A stretch of 64,000 nt of DNA from Lasiodiplodia sp. COLG20 (GCA_009801085.1 VNWV01000034.1:1-64000); one strand, 5' to 3'; shown: positions 12,201 through 24,508, numbered from the stretch's first letter. The notes: generated by a model not told the origin, from the letters alone. Program-made: numbers and translations.

Positions 12201-12742
12201 AGCAACCAGGGACCGAGAGAAAGCACGAAGAAGTCACGATATGCAAATTTTCTCTACAGGGCTCTATGGGGATAATAAGCAGCGACCCTGGCCAAGTGGG
12301 TTCCCAAAGCTTAGCCTCATTCAGATACGTATGGGTCCTGCGTGGAGACCTCCCATCTTGGCAAAAGTCTCATTTCGACTTCACGATAATTGAATGCTGT
12401 GCGAGTAGCATTACGTGTAGAACATCAACGATACTGTCATGGGGACTTTGAATTGCGTGCACATGAAGTTGACAAGTGGCGAAGTAACTGATCAACTTCA
12501 TAGTCCGCGTTGTTCAAGAGCGGGTGTTGAACATATCCCTCGCCCTCAGCCAAGACTCTGAATGTGATGGAAAACCCTGTCGCTACCGAACCGAAAATGC
12601 AGTCAGCTTGTATCACTAGCGTAGCATGCCTGTGGCTGTGAAAGACGACCCTCCTCCCATCAGACGGGATGCAAAGTCGGAACCCGAGTACAGACCCGCA
12701 AGAAGACGCCATGCAAAGACGACGGCCAGTCTCCAGCTCGTG
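9224..12742. other. Large gene-poor interval
   Basis: About 3.5 kb without a supportable gene. The longest open frames (99-109 codons near 11031-11360 and 11675-11974, minus strand) have no recognisable motif. The stretch encoded at 11675-11974 minus reads protein-like in its middle but has no start context, neighbours or splice partners. Most of the interval is ordinary in base composition and not RIP-like. Confidence 0.5.
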
Positions 12743-12750
12743 TATAAAAG
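12743..12750 (+). promoter_or_regulatory. TATA box of eight-Cys secreted protein gene
   Basis: TATAAAAG, 122 bp upstream of the ATG at 12872. Confidence 0.65.
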
Positions 12751-12871
12751 CCAGACGGATGCCCACCAGAATGCTCATCATCCAGCAGCCGTTCACTCCA
12801 GCTCAGGACAGCGAAGCACTCCGCCAAAGCCACCTCCCAATCTTTTTCGCAAGCCCCTCACTCTAGCAAAC

Positions 12872-13309
12872 ATGCAGTTCACCGGTCTGATCGCCTCCGT
12901 CCTGGCCATCACGGCTGCTGCCGCGCCGAGCGGCTTCGTCTCGAAGCAAGCCGACAACACCAGTACGTCCCAGCCGCTTGTTTGCCACTTTCTCGGTCCT
13001 CCTCGTGCTGACCTAGCAAGCGATGAACGTCACGCCCAAGCAGCTCGCTTTCGCCATTGAGCAGGCCGAATGCAGCATCGGGAACTGCCTCGGCATCCTC
13101 AGTGCCACTGGCTGCATCGTCAGCGAAATCAGGGCGCGCAACCCCGCGGGCGTCATTGAGTGCGTCTCTGGAAACAAAGAAGGGGTGAGTGTAGACCCTA
13201 CTCCGTGTCGAATGATCTTCATGCTGACGGCTTACAGCTTTGCGGCTGCGCCAGCTGCATCCAGGTCCTCGGCAACTTCCTCATCGACAACGGCATTTGC
13301 GACGCTTGA
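12872..13309 (+). CDS. Small secreted eight-cysteine protein
   Basis: Three exons, 12872-12962, 13021-13184 and 13238-13309, give 108 residues. Intron 1 (58 nt) must use the AAG acceptor at 13018-13020; the nearer CTAG acceptor upstream breaks the frame. Intron 2 (53 nt) is GTGAGT..TACAG. Residues 1-18 are a signal peptide (start MQFTGLIASVLAITAAAA). The mature protein has eight cysteines spaced C-x4-C-x8-C-x16-C-x7-C-x-C-x2-C-x14-C, all in the second and third exons, ending three residues from the C-terminus. The even number suggests four disulfides. The spacing is not that of hydrophobins (no CC pairs). No function is assigned; an extracellular effector-like role is an inference from size, secretion and cysteine content. 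Confidence 0.8.
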
Positions 13310-13663
13310 GCGGGTACACGAGACAGACTGGTCCACTGGCTCTCCTTGACGTAGCTTAATTCTCTTCAGGTGTCTCATCACCTTAGTCACTCTTTGAAAT
13401 CACCGGTGAAAAAGTTTTTGAGAAAAGAATTGGGTTTGGTCTCGTTCTGCTATAGTCATTGAGCTGGTCTCGCAAATCTATCGTAGTGACGAATTAAATC
13501 CCTACGCCCGCATACTATCTCTCTGATTACGTGAGTGCAGATGTAGTAGGAGGACACCATTTGCTTATTCAGGCGCGGATAAGCCCAGACGTGCTTATAT
13601 TTGAATGTCTGTCAGACCAGAGTACCATTCTCGTGACGTGTCGAAGGATGTATTCAACCGCTA
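13310..13663. other. Intergenic, no gene seen
   Basis: This is the 3' flank of the eight-Cys gene. It contains nothing that I can interpret. Confidence 0.5.
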
Positions 13664-14090
13664 CGTTTGGTAAAGCATCTAGACTTTGGCACGTGGGAAA
13701 AATATTCTGACCATCTGTTCCTTGTAAAAGCTCGTTCTAAGATATCCTCTGTCTCTAAACCCAGCCTCCACGGCTTTCCGCTGCTGGATCACACCGCATA
13801 TCTTCTCAAAACCGTCAAGTTCCTCCTGGGCCAAGTGCTTCGATTCTTCGACGAGGAGTGCTCCGCACATATCGAGCAGTTTTACCGAGATCGGCGTATG
13901 AAGATTGGAGAATCTCGACTGTGGTGCATACAGCTGCTTCTCATCCTTGCATTGCGCAAAGCTGTTCTTGTCTCCTTCTTCGAGAGACAACAGCCCGGCC
14001 GGCTTCGAGTCGTGGTATCTGGGCGATGGCGGTTTCTTGGACGAAGGGGTCGGTGGGCTTGATAAATCTCCTGGGAGATAGGACTCGGTG
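13664..14090 (+). pseudogene. Fragment of a Zn2Cys6 regulator (middle homology region)
   Basis: One frame from about 13667 to 13990 encodes a stretch resembling the conserved fungal-regulator domain: a LLKTVKFLLGQ segment, then RFFDEE, EFYRD-like and RLWCIQLLLILALRKA. In intact homologues this is followed by a PPGs.yF.rAm.L segment. Here the matching residues continue in another frame (RGIWAMA), so there is a frameshift near 13990-14010. There is no ATG for the open frame (it opens with TTG), no zinc cluster upstream and no C-terminal half downstream. I read it as a truncated, frameshifted relic, lying convergent to the P450 gene at 14294-15982. Identification rests on pattern memory of the family and is moderate. 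Confidence 0.5.
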
Positions 14091-14293
14091 CACTGTGAAG
14101 GAGTCGTACTGTCTACGGAGCTACTCTATACTAAACGACACATTCTTGTACTCTACCACTTCCCTGTTCTTCTATTGGAAGTGCCCCTTCGCCGTCGTGT
14201 TAAAATGAATCTTCATCCCGTACGCCCGCAAGTTCAACAACCAGTGCATCGAACTGTCGCTGCCGCGGACCATGAAATCGTCCATCATCTTGT

Positions 14294-15982
14294 TTACTCA
14301 CGGTTTACTAAACTCAGCTTGACATTAAGAGGACCCTTCTCCCATAGGGTGAATGTCTTCTGGTCGTCGATCCAATTGATGCTGTCCCGCTGTAGCGTAA
14401 GGTCGAAGTTCCACAGCATTCGGCAGAGGATAATCCTCATCTCCGCAAGCGCAAGGCTGTAGCACAGTCAGTCGATGTCAACAGTCAAAGCCGGCCATTT
14501 GACTTACTTTCTCCCCAAGCAGTTCCGGGGCCCAAAAGAGAACGGCTGTAGCACATCCTTGCTGTCGTGCTCGAACCGCTCATCGCCGAGCCACCTTTCC
14601 GGCGCGAAGCGGTTGGGCTCGAGGAAGTTTCGCTCAGACCTATACGACGACCAGTGGTGAACACCGACTGAGGTGCCCGCTGGAACAAACTTCCCGCAGA
14701 CGAGTTCTCCCGGCGCCGGTGTGGTGCGCGGGAATGCGTTGGGAACTGGTGGGTACATTCGCAGTGATTCTTCCAGGACAGCGTTGAGGTACGGCATCCC
14801 TGCTGTGCTCTGCATGCTGATATCCTTTTCCTTTTCGAACGTGGAGCGAATCTCCTGTTTAAGCTTTTCGAACACCCTCTCGTTCTGCAAAAGGAGATAG
14901 GTAGCGCCAGACAGGAGCGTTGCCGTGGTCTCGCTGCCAGCAATGATGAGAATCTGAGCACCGACTTTGAGCTCGTCCACTGTCATGCCTTTTTCGTTGT
15001 TCTCGCGGAGGATGTAAGACACTTGGCAGGTCAGCACTTGGCATGCTCGAAAACATTCTGCACTTACTAAAATCAGGCCGTGCGCTTCCTTCTTGTAGCC
15101 TCTTTTCGATTCGGGCCGAGCTAAATTCGTACTGATACTTGCGGTCCTGAATCAACTTCTTTGGCGTGAATAAGAGGAAGATCTCCTTGATCGGTGACAG
15201 GAAGCGACGTGCGGCGCGCATGTAATTTCCGCTCTTGAGGACGGAAAAGAGAACGTCGATCCAGCGATGCCAAGTCGCATCTCTGAGGCATCCAAATGGT
15301 TCTCCGAAAGCCAGGTCGCCAATGATGTCGAAGGTGGTGAAGTTGTACCATCTGACAATGTCGACGACGCTGTCGTCCTGTGGGTGCGCGCGGCCCGACA
15401 GCTGCTTGATCAACAAGTCGACATATGTCGTGATGACGCTCTCCTGTGCCTTCAAGGCCTTCTCAGAGAAGGCGTGGGACTGAAGACGGCGCATGCGGCG
15501 GTGGTCATCGTCGTTTGCAACGATGATATGAGGGGAGCCGTTCCCGAGTGGATTGAAGAATGACATATCTTTCTCGAAGCTCCCCGGCCGGTTCCGCGTC
15601 CTGTGCCCTATAGTCGTGTTACCATCATGCCGAGCAAAATCAATTTTATGCTTACCACAAATATCCCTCCATGCTTGTGCCGAGTTGTAAGACAATTCGT
15701 CGGGTGCGATGCGAACGACCTCTCCGTATTGCGCATGCAACTCGTTGAGCTTCTTGTGCGTGACTCCCTTGAGGTCCCAGAAGATGAAATATATCCGCGT
15801 GGCTCGCGCCAAAAGCGGCCCAGGATAATATCGCAAAGGGTGGAGGAAGAGGTTGTAAATGCATTTAGCGAGGCCGAGAAATACAGACTGCAACAATCAA
15901 TATCGGCTCGAATACAACCCATGGTGGATGGCAAACTTACAGTGGTTGCTGCGAACGCAATAAAAGCTGCGAAATTCGCCAT
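14294..15982 (-). CDS. Cytochrome P450, isotrichodermin C-15 hydroxylase-like
   Basis: Four exons on the minus strand: 15982-15941, 15887-15068, 15021-14508 and 14456-14294, giving 512 residues, a normal fungal P450 length. Exon 1 encodes most of an N-terminal membrane anchor. Seen motifs in order: a proline-rich hinge (HPLRYYPGPLL), I-helix oxygen-binding AGSETT, K-helix ExxR (EESLR), the PERF-type APERW, and the haem loop FSFGPRNCLGRN with its ligand near Cys455. The last intron interrupts the haem loop; splicing restores the usual GRNLALAEMR. Overall character resembles the CYP65-type enzymes that hydroxylate small hydrophobic molecules such as trichothecenes; the substrate is unknown. It acts on the ER membrane with a P450 reductase. 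No biosynthetic backbone gene lies next to it; its neighbours are relics. Confidence 0.9.
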
Positions 15983-16671
15983 TTTGATGCTACGCCTTGC
16001 CTGTGTAAGATCCAGAAACGTCGCCAAGATACGTGTTGAGACAAAGGTGTTCGTAAGTTTAGACTTAAGATCCAGCGCAAATGATTCCCGCTTCTTATAT
16101 AAGAACCTACATTTATCCCGTAAATCGAAGAGATGTGGGTCTATCCCTACTTGTGGTCTATTATTGTCGGTTTTTTAGCACTTTAAATTCGGCCGCGGAG
16201 CCGTTGATAATAGAGTTCGGCCGAGAACAATTTCCCTTACCCGATAAATTGAATTTGCCGAACCTGCTACGCAGGATTGCGGATGCATTACGTCTTTATA
16301 GCCCGCAACGTCCCCGAATCCGAGAACGGGGCAGTGAAAGCGGTGGAAATGACAAAGAACTATTACATTCGGCACATACGGCAAGTAGCAAAATTAGCTT
16401 TGGTCATCCGCTCAGACCGGTGAGCAGGCTTCCAACTTGATGTGCATTTGTTTCAACCACCGAGCAACTGCTGGACTAAGAGCACAAGCCGTGGTAGTGT
16501 ATGCGGAGTCAAAATGCGGGATTACACTTGGCTTCTGGGCCGGCCTCTGTGCCGACCCGCGTGGCGGGTGATAGACGGCAGACCGGAGGAACAACCGTAT
16601 TTTGATATTCCCAAGTATGCACCTGCCAAGTTCTCACCTATACAACATCTCCACATTCGCTAATAACAACG
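15983..16671. other. P450 promoter and interval without gene
   Basis: The first 200 bp must contain the P450 promoter (minus strand). The remainder has only short frames without motifs. Confidence 0.45.
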
Positions 16672-17090
16672 TCGGGGGTGTGTGACCTCCACGTTGTCAT
16701 TGTCGGGGCAGGCATTGGCGGTCTCGCAGCCGCTCTAGCTCTCGTAACAGCGGGAAACCGCGTCACAGTTCTCGATACAGGACAGGAAGTTGCAGAAGTA
16801 ACTACATTTGCATGTAGGAAACAAATATTAGATTTTTAAAGGACAAGTTGGTGTAGAAATCCGAGCCCCCCCTAATTCTTCCGGGACAATTGAGGATGCT
16901 AGGACCCTGCGCACCACTCTCGCCGTTTTTAACACCATTCCGAAAGTTTTTAGCGAGTATTAGCGGCAAAGAGCTTCGCAAGCGGGGTATATTGTTTAAG
17001 AATACGCGTGTGCTATAGGAGTGGATATACCTGTACGATGGCTCTGCGCGGGATAGGCGAGATGAACTGATGCGGTATGACAACAGGATG
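16672..17090 (+). pseudogene. Relic of a FAD-dependent monooxygenase
   Basis: From 16681 one frame encodes an excellent Rossmann start: DLHVVIVGAGIGGLAAALAL followed by a basic/hydrophobic strand and VTVLD, which is the GxGxxG dinucleotide fold at the N-terminus of salicylate-hydroxylase-like flavoproteins. An intron-like GTAACT..AAAG follows, and then a GVEIRAPPNSS stretch recalls the family's G-I-x-PPNSS segment, but it is not in frame with the first exon. Stop codons follow soon after (for example near 16960). There is no ATG at the proper place and no C-terminal domain. The sequence becomes more TpA-rich towards 17400, so mutation decay, perhaps by RIP, is likely. Confidence 0.5.
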
Positions 17091-18445
17091 AATCCCGTCT
17101 TCTGGGGTTATATATATAGAAAGAATTGGTTTTGCCATGACCCGCTAAACATATTCAACGAGGGATACCTTTAAATTCCCGAATTACCGCCATCACCTCC
17201 GCCTGAGGAGTCCGTTTACACTAAGACAGCTCCGTTAAATCTTTAAAGTTGCTCTATATATTACTGTTTAAACAGTCTTTCATTCTAGTATAGATGTACG
17301 ATGCCTTAAAAATGATATAAATTTCGATGTACTAAGAAAAGAATAGTACGTAATAATATTCCCCTTTAGCCTCTTACGTGGCGCTTCTCTACTACGAGTG
17401 GAAGAGACTTTAAACGTATTATCCCCGTACTTCTTAAGCCGTTAGAATACGCCCCTACGTCGTATTGTAGCGCTGGTTTGAACTTAGACTCGTGTAGAAT
17501 TATGATGACAAATTTCCGCACCTTAAGTAGCGTATACGGCTTGCTGACGTAGTTAAAGTTGAAGAGGGCGGATCTAAAGGGCGCGAATACAGTAGGGCTG
17601 TGTCTAAAAAAGTTATGACGTTGAGTCTCTAGCAGCCGCCTTTCGGGGATGAACCTCTCTGGCTTAGTGAAGTTTTACTTATATGTGTTAGGCGTCTGAG
17701 AGATTACTTTCCAAAATTTAGCCGTCGATTCGAAGAGATGAAGGAGTGAACTCCTATTCTAGCATATAGAGAAGTATAATTGCCGTCAATAATGACAGAA
17801 GCCATGGAATGGCTAGGAAACCGTCGGAGAGGGTGGAAGAACATTATGTAGAGGATTACTGGGGGTCAATAAGGCCAGATAGAGCATCTTGAAGATTGCG
17901 AAACTTAAGGCCAAGAGACTAGAACTGATCGGAACTTAGCTGACCCAAAGATAGATGACAAACAAGGTTCGGAGCGACAGTAGAGAGACAGCAAACCTCT
18001 CAATAGTGGGCTCGTAGCATTAAAAGACATGACGAGACAAAAGGCTGAGAATCAATACAAAATAAACAGTTCGACCGTGCATTGTAACAGAAGCTGAAGT
18101 GGGATGATAGTTAACTAATTATGGCCATTGAATCGAACCTGTCGATAATATACTGGTTCGGTATCGCAACAAGTCCAGTGCACCGCATTACCTCCCATCT
18201 CGTATGAATAGGTTTCGCGTTCGAGAATTTAAATTGGCGGCTTGGGGCGGGGACAGCCCAACCGCAAGTGCATGTCAAAGCAAATGTTTCATTGGGGAGC
18301 AACTCGGGCGAAAATTTCGGCCGGCACAGAGTCGATGAGCGGAGACCGCGATTCATATCAAAGGCCCACAACCAGGTCTCGCTCACTGGTGCTCTGAGAT
18401 TTTCTTTCACCTTTTGAAGCTTTGAGTGACGAGGCTGACAGTAGA
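17091..18445. other. Decayed interval without gene
   Basis: Moderately AT-rich, with many stops in all frames. One 99-codon frame on the minus strand (18111-18410) lies downstream of the GH71 relic but shows no motif. It may be the remains of neighbouring genes; nothing can be named. Confidence 0.45.
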
Positions 18446-18960
18446 TTACAAAACAGCAGCCTCAGTGACGTAGCCGGTAATGAAGAAGCTGAGGAGCGGC
18501 TGAATGTCGGCGTGCGGGGTGCGTGTTGATGTGGCGTACTTGAGCTCCTTCGTGTTGTTGTTTTGCTTGGCCTAGATGCTGCCGATGTAGTGGCTCTCGG
18601 GGCCGTCGTTCTTGTGGGGGGCGTTAGTGGAGGGTGGAGGGAGAAGGCGCGCCTTACCCAAGTCAGGATCTGGACGAAGTCAGGCTGGGGAGACATGTTG
18701 AGGGTGTTCTCCATTCGCTGAGAGAGTGGTCTACCCGGCGCGGTAGAGGTTGGCGTGGTACTAAAGACATTTGTCAGTGCATGCCCGATTGAATGGACGC
18801 ATTTTACATACGGCGTTCTTGCACTGAAGCATAATCAGACCATTCAAGGCCAAAATTTTCTCTTCGTAGGCAGTCGTTGTCAGGTTGGCGTTCTTGGCGA
18901 TGCTGGGAATCCCGCTGTCCCCTGTCGCTGACCAGTTGCAGGACTCTCAGCCGAGAATTC
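18446..18960 (-). pseudogene. C-terminal fragment of GH71 alpha-1,3-glucanase (mutanase)
   Basis: Reading the minus strand from about 18960 down gives the end of a GH71 catalytic domain in several pieces: NWSATGDSGIPSIAKN, then an intron-like gap (GTATGT..TTTAG) to YHANLYRAG and a stop, then MSPQPDFVQILTW, another intron-like gap (GTAAGG..CACAAG), then NDGPESHYIGSI, a stop, and a final PLLSFFITGY. Joined TW-NDGPESHYIG is a hallmark of GH71 enzymes. Two in-frame TAG codons interrupt it; one would be TGG or CAG/CGG in an intact gene, so they fit C-to-T type mutation. The N-terminal two-thirds are missing. Intact relatives are secreted and cut fungal alpha-1,3-glucan. Confidence 0.7.
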
Positions 18961-19950
18961 TATGCGGAAATCTCCATGCTCAACTTGGCATTCATTCTCG
19001 TCATGATCGACTTTACGCTGTCGCCGAAATCCTCGTGATAAAGAGATAAAACTTTAAATACAATAGATATATACATATAAAATTGTGATTCGACTACTAC
19101 AGATTCCGCAAAAAGAACAAGATGTCTTCGGATTGATTCACCCGAACCCGCCAACCACTAACACCCAATCAGTCTTCTGGGGGCCAATTGCCCGGATCAT
19201 GCCGCCACTAACTTTCCAGGCGGCCTATCGGCATCCTCGAGTCTAGAGGTTTATCTTCACCCCTCTTCTGCTCCCGTCGGTTCCTTCACTACCACTTCTC
19301 ACCTGGAAAATTTCACGGGCTCAACGAGGTCTTTGACCAAGTCTTAACAAGCCACGCAAAGTATGGCAAATGTGTGGAAGATGAACAAAACAGAGAAATC
19401 GACACTTTGTGCCAAGTGAATTCGACTCGTATCGTACGTTGCTTTTAAGCATATCGGAGCACGTCATTGGTCGTCTTTATGCGTCTTTTGGCGCCGTGCG
19501 CTCGGGAACGGACAGTTCCCCTTGCTTCCCCGCAGTCCCCGCTCCCAGACACCTGCGCCATTCTGCGAAAGTGGTGCCCGAGTCGCCAATCAGGGAGGGA
19601 GTTGAGAGTCCGCGGGTGTAAGACGCGCTCGGCCGAACAGTCGGCCGAAGACAGTTTCCCGAAAATGCTGCTGTTGCGAACAGCATGCTTCGCGCGAACA
19701 GATTGACTCACGAAAGGGAGCCGCAAATGTGAGATCTGTAGATACGGTTGATTTCTTAGCTGGGCAGAAGCATGAGTCCGAAGTCTGTAGCCGCGCGCCC
19801 GCGGCTGCGCGGGGCTGCGAGAATGCGATGCCCAGCGCAAGGCGGCGCCATTCCCCATGCGGACGCCGCATGCTGAATAAAACCGGCTTGGGAGAATCTC
19901 GACAGTGGTACCGAACTTCCCCTCTCATCAGATCGCAAGCAGCCGTAGCA
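18961..19950. other. Interval upstream of the DHA1 transporter
   Basis: No gene is supported. Overlapping frames on both strands at 19440-19970 arise from GC-rich sequence just upstream of the transporter and look like chance. The promoter of the transporter must lie in the last few hundred bases. Confidence 0.45.
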
Positions 19951-21831
19951 ATGGAGGCGGCGGCGGCAGACATTGAGTCCGGACGGCCAGCTGCCGTTTC
20001 GCACTGGAGACTTCTGGCTGACCAGGCGCTTGTGACGCCTCACGTTCTGAGCTCGAGCTTCCACGGGCAGGGAACGGAAACGGAGCCGTTCATCGTCGAA
20101 TGGGACGACCACGACCCCAGGAACCCCCAAGGCTGGGCTAAGTGGTACAAGTGGATGATCACCATGGTGGTCGCCATTACTTCGCTAGCCGTGTCCTTTT
20201 GCTCGTCCGCATATTCTGGAGGTACGTCGATGCAGATTTAGTTCCAACTTGGTGTCGCTAACTAATCGTAGGCATACCGGACTTGATGCGAGATTTTGAC
20301 ATCAGTCGAGAGGTGGCCGTGCTCGGCCTGAGTCTTTTCGTCGTTGGCTTCGCCCTAGGTCCTCTGCTCTGGTCAGTAAGATGTCGTGCAGCGATAGGGT
20401 CGAAGCTGACTGCAACACCAGGGCTCCACTGAGCGAGCTGTATGGCCGACAAATCATCTTCTTCGCGACCTTCGGCGCCTATGCCGCTTTCAACGCTGGT
20501 GCCGCGGGCTCTCAGAACACCGAGACGGTGCTTATACTGCGGTTCCTCGCTGGCTCGTTCGGATCATCGCCGTTGACTAATGCCGGTGGAGTCATTGCGG
20601 ATATGTTCGAGGCAGAAGAGCGCGGACTGGCCATGTGCGTGTTTAGCATCGCTCCCTTCATGGGTCCAGGTGAGTTCGCCGCTGCCGTCTCAGCCGTAGC
20701 TTTGCTGACGATGCGTAGTTTTAGGGCCAGTCGCTGGCGGATTCCTCGGGGAGGCTGCAGGCTGGCGATGGCTCGAAGGGCTAATGGCCATCTTCTCTGG
20801 AGCCCTCTGGATCGTCGGCACTCTGGCCGTCCCAGAAACATACGGCCCCGTTATTTTGCGAAAGCGCGCAGAGAAGCTGACTCAAATGACTGGCAAGCAC
20901 TACCGAAGCATAGTTGACCATGATAGAGGTAAAATGACGTTCCAGATGGTGTTGAACAAAAGCATGCGCCGGCCGTGGGCTCTACTCTTCACAGAGCCCA
21001 TCGTTCTGCTCTTGACCATCTACCTGGCTATCGTCTATGGCATTCTGTACATGCTGTTCGGTGCTTTTCCGGTAGTGTATCAGCAGCACCGACAATGGAC
21101 CCAAGGGGTGGCCGGGTTACCCTTCCTTGGAGTCGCCATCGGCATGGTGTTCTCGATGCTGTACAACATCTTGGACAACAGGCGCTACATACAAGTCGTG
21201 AAAGCGAACCATGGTCATGCGCCCCCAGAATCCCGGCTCCCGCCCAGCATCGTCGGCAGCTTTGCGTTGCCCGTCGGCCTCTTCTGGTTTGCATGGACCA
21301 GCGGTGCCTCGGTGCCTTGGCCGGCCAGCGTTGCAGCAGGCATCCCTTTTGGATTCGGCATGGTGCTGGTCTTCATGGGAATCATCAACTACCTTGTGGA
21401 TGCATACACCATCTACGCAGCGTCGGTGATGGCTGCAAATTCTGTACTGCGATCATTATTCGGGGCTGCCTTTCCGCTGTTTACGGTGCAGATGTACAAT
21501 AAGCTGGGTACGCCTCCAAACTCATCGACTGTGGCATCTGTTGCTGACGTGGCCCAACATAGGCATCCACTGGGCTTCTTCGCTTGCGGCGTTCCTAGCC
21601 CTTGCGTGTCTACCGTTCCCTTGGCTCTTCTACAAGTACGGGTATGCGGTGCGAGTCAGATGCAAGTACGCGGCGCAGGCGGAGAAGTTTGCACGGGAAA
21701 TGAGGGAAAGGGACTTGAGAGACGAGCCCGACGACGGTGTTGAGCAAAGCAGCCAACGGACACCAGACAACTCTGACGGCGAAACCACAAAGGAAGGGGA
21801 ACAAAAGGCAGCGGGGAACTCGGAGGAATAA
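19951..21831 (+). CDS. MFS drug:H+ antiporter, DHA1 (12-TM) type
   Basis: Five exons, 19951-20221, 20272-20371, 20422-20669, 20725-21507 and 21563-21831, give 556 residues; all introns are 50-55 nt and keep frame. The cytoplasmic N-terminus carries the DHA1-type signature [12 protein letters not shown] before TM1. The segment [18 protein letters not shown] is the antiporter motif between TM2 and TM3. [17 protein letters not shown] motif follows. About twelve hydrophobic segments can be counted, then a charged 80-residue C-terminal tail rich in Glu/Asp/Lys. Relatives export drugs, polyamines or fungal metabolites at the plasma membrane; the substrate here is not deducible. It lies 432 bp upstream of, and in line with, a Zn2Cys6 regulator, suggesting a regulator/efflux pair. 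Confidence 0.93.
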
Positions 21832-22263
21832 GTTTGCGAGACGTCTATACGCATAGATACACGGCCCCCAAGGCTGCTCATAGAGGCTGCACAGGCAAAA
21901 GAAAATGGCACAGACACCCGAGACCAACGCTTGTGGTGTGTATTACACGCAGAAAGACCGCCCCCGGGCGGCTCTGTTCTCAGGTAGGCCGCACAAGCGC
22001 GGCGGCTGAGCGTCCAGCGGGAGCACCAGCCCTAATTCCCAGCCAGGGATGCCTCGGCTATGTAGTATATAAGCAGGGAAGCGTATGAAAAATTCGGCCG
22101 GCTCGGGGTTAAGGGCACGGATGCGGCCGCGCAGCGAGTGAATATCAGGCCCGCCCACCCCGCTCCGGCCGAACGAGGTCCAGCAAAAAAAAGCTTGAAT
22201 CCCGCCACATCGCCTTTTCGCATCGCGTGCGTAGTAGGGCCGAGAAAGCTCAAAGACACCCCC
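21832..22263 (+). promoter_or_regulatory. Intergenic promoter of the 22264 regulator
   Basis: Terminator side of the transporter and promoter side of the regulator. It is GC-rich with several CGG/CCG triplets, the half-site class bound by Zn2Cys6 proteins, so autoregulation is possible but not shown. Confidence 0.35.
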
Positions 22264-24508
22264 ATGAACGAGGAATCGGGCTACGCGTCGGCATCCCTGC
22301 TGCCGCGGAACAGAAGCAACACGGGGCGACGGCGGCGGGGGCGGGCCATCACGTCGTGCTTCACCTGCCGTCAGCGCAAAGTCAAGTGCGATCGGGAACA
22401 CCCCACATGCTCGGCATGCCGGACCGCCAATCGCGCGTGCCACTACGTTGAGCCGGGCGAGAGCGGCGTCGTGAGCAGCTCCGCCTCGCCCTCGGACCGG
22501 CCACGGAAGGCGGCCGGCGGGTCGCAGATGAGCCTCACCGAGATTAACCAGCGCCTCAAGAGGCTGGAATCGCTGCTTGAGCGCACCTTGCAGCAGGAGA
22601 CGGTCCACGAAAGCGTCGAGGCCCATGCCAGCGAGAATTCGACGCCGGCGACGACATCTGTGTCCAGCGAGGAGCCGATCCACGCCGTCGATGGCGACGA
22701 CGGCACGCTATTGGTCGAAGATGGACAATCCCAGTTTGTGTCATCGCTGCACTGGTCGCTGCTTGCCACGCAGGTGAGGAACTGGTACATGACAAGACAG
22801 TGTTTGCAGAAGTGTTGAACAATAGCACCAGCTCCAAGACATCAAGACGATGCTCAGCAGCAGCACCGACCACGCCCCCAGCAGCGCCTTCTCCACGAGC
22901 GAGGTGGCGCAGTTGATGCCCGCCTCCACCGACGAGTGCTACCAGCTGCTCGACATCTTCTACCGCAACGTCGACCCGATGACCCGCCTCGTCTACAAGC
23001 CCTCTCTGGACGCCCGCTTCCACTCATTCGTCGACCACCACACCAGCGCCTTTTCCTCCCCGAACGACAGGTAGAAAGGTCGCCATGTTCGCAGATGCCT
23101 GTCCGCTAACAAGCGCCCTCCAGCCTCGAGACATTCCGCCCCCTCGCCTTCTCCGTCTTCTACTCGGCCGTCAACAGCCTGCAGCCGCAAGCCATCGCTA
23201 CACACTTCAACGCCGACAAGCCGCACCTGCTCGACAAGTACCAAAAAGGGCTGGAGCTGTCGTTGGTGCAGGCCGACTTCTGCAACACGTCGAGCATCGA
23301 GGTCCTGCAGGCCTTTGTCCTCCTTCTCGTCCGTTGCCCATCCTCCTTTCCCCCCTCCGTTCTCCGACCGTATTCCTACTCCCGAATTCACGCACTAACC
23401 AGCAGCCCCCCAACAGACCTGCCAGGCCCGCGACACAAACATGTCACGCACCTGGCCGCTCCTGGGCGTCGCCATCCGCGTCGCCATGTCGCAGGGGCTG
23501 CACCGCGAGCCCACGCTCTTCGTGCCCTCACTTGACGAGGTCGGCACCGAGCTGCGCCGCCGCGTCTGGCACCAGCTGTGCTGCCTCGACTGGCGCGCGT
23601 CTGAAGCCAAAGGGATGGAGCCGTACATTGTCGACAACGAGTTTACGACGCTGCTCCCACGCAACGTCGACGACGAGGACCTGCGCGAGGGCAGGGCGCC
23701 GGGCGTGGGGCTGAGGGAGGAGGAGCGGTTCACAGGCATGACAGTTCAGGTGTGCCGGCATCGGATGAGCAAGTGCTTGCGCCGCATCATGCACAACATG
23801 CACAACTTGGCGCGGCGGGGCAGGTCGGCGATGCTCGTGGACGATGGGAAGGGCGGCGGGGGCAGTGGTGGAGCAGCAGGAGCAGGAGCAGAAGGGGTGT
23901 CGCGGATCCGCGAGTTCGAGGCTCTGTTCCAGGACACGAAGCGCACCATCGACGACACGCGCACCGCCAACGAGAAGCTCTACACTAGCCACCCCTTCCC
24001 CGGCTCCACCGAGCAGCGCCTCGCCATCTTCACTTCCCAGGCCATGGAGTGGAAGTGCTGGCTCGTCTTCTGGTGCGGCCTGCCTAAAGACGTGCGGAGA
24101 GAAGTCATGTCCGACGACATACGCGCCGCCGTGCTGAACCAGAGCATCGCGCTGGTCGAGGCGCTCGTTGACTTCAGCAGGGACCCCTGTTTCGAGCACT
24201 GGGCCTGGCACATCGAGAGCCACTCTGGCTTCCAGTGTATTATGCTCATCATCTCTGAGCTGCGCGACCCGGCCGGGCTCCCCGCCGCACGGGATCGGAG
24301 CGTGAGAAGGCGGGCGCTACGGGCGCTGCGTAAGAGTAACAGCCTCGAGGGACACGTCAACTCTAAGACGTGGGCCATAATTAGCGGGTATATCGAGCAG
24401 CTAGATACGGGTAAGGCCACGCCAACAACGTTAGGGTTTACGCCTTTAGTAGATAGAGGTAGATTTTTATCGCTAGCTTTATCGAGTATAAACGTTATAG
24501 ATAGCTAG
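22264..24508 (+). CDS. Zn2Cys6 transcription factor
   Basis: Four exons, 22264-22773, 22832-23070, 23124-23328 and 23417-24508, give 681 residues. The zinc cluster is near the N-terminus at Cys32, 35, 42, 49, 52 and 59 (C-x2-C-x6-C-x6-C-x2-C-x6-C), preceded by an Arg-rich segment (GRRRRGR). A leucine-rich stretch at about residues 90-115 (LTEINQRLKRLESLLERTL) is the expected dimerising coiled coil. The middle homology region is visible across exons 3-4 (FYRNVDPMTRLVYKP, SRTWPLLGVAIRVAMSQGLHRE, RRRVWHQLCCLDWRASE). A Gly/Ala-rich low-complexity insert sits near residue 440. The ATG at 22264 is chosen because it precedes the basic region closely; an in-frame upstream ATG exists at 22138. The last 25 codons lie in RIP-like sequence. 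Confidence 0.9.

Noticed and set aside
12872..13309. Hydrophobin identity for the eight-cysteine secreted protein
   Set aside because: Hydrophobins require the C-CC-C-C-CC-C order; here there are no adjacent cysteine pairs.
15983..16027. Longer start for the P450
   Set aside because: The extension starts with TTG; the ATG at 15982 places the membrane anchor at the N-terminus.
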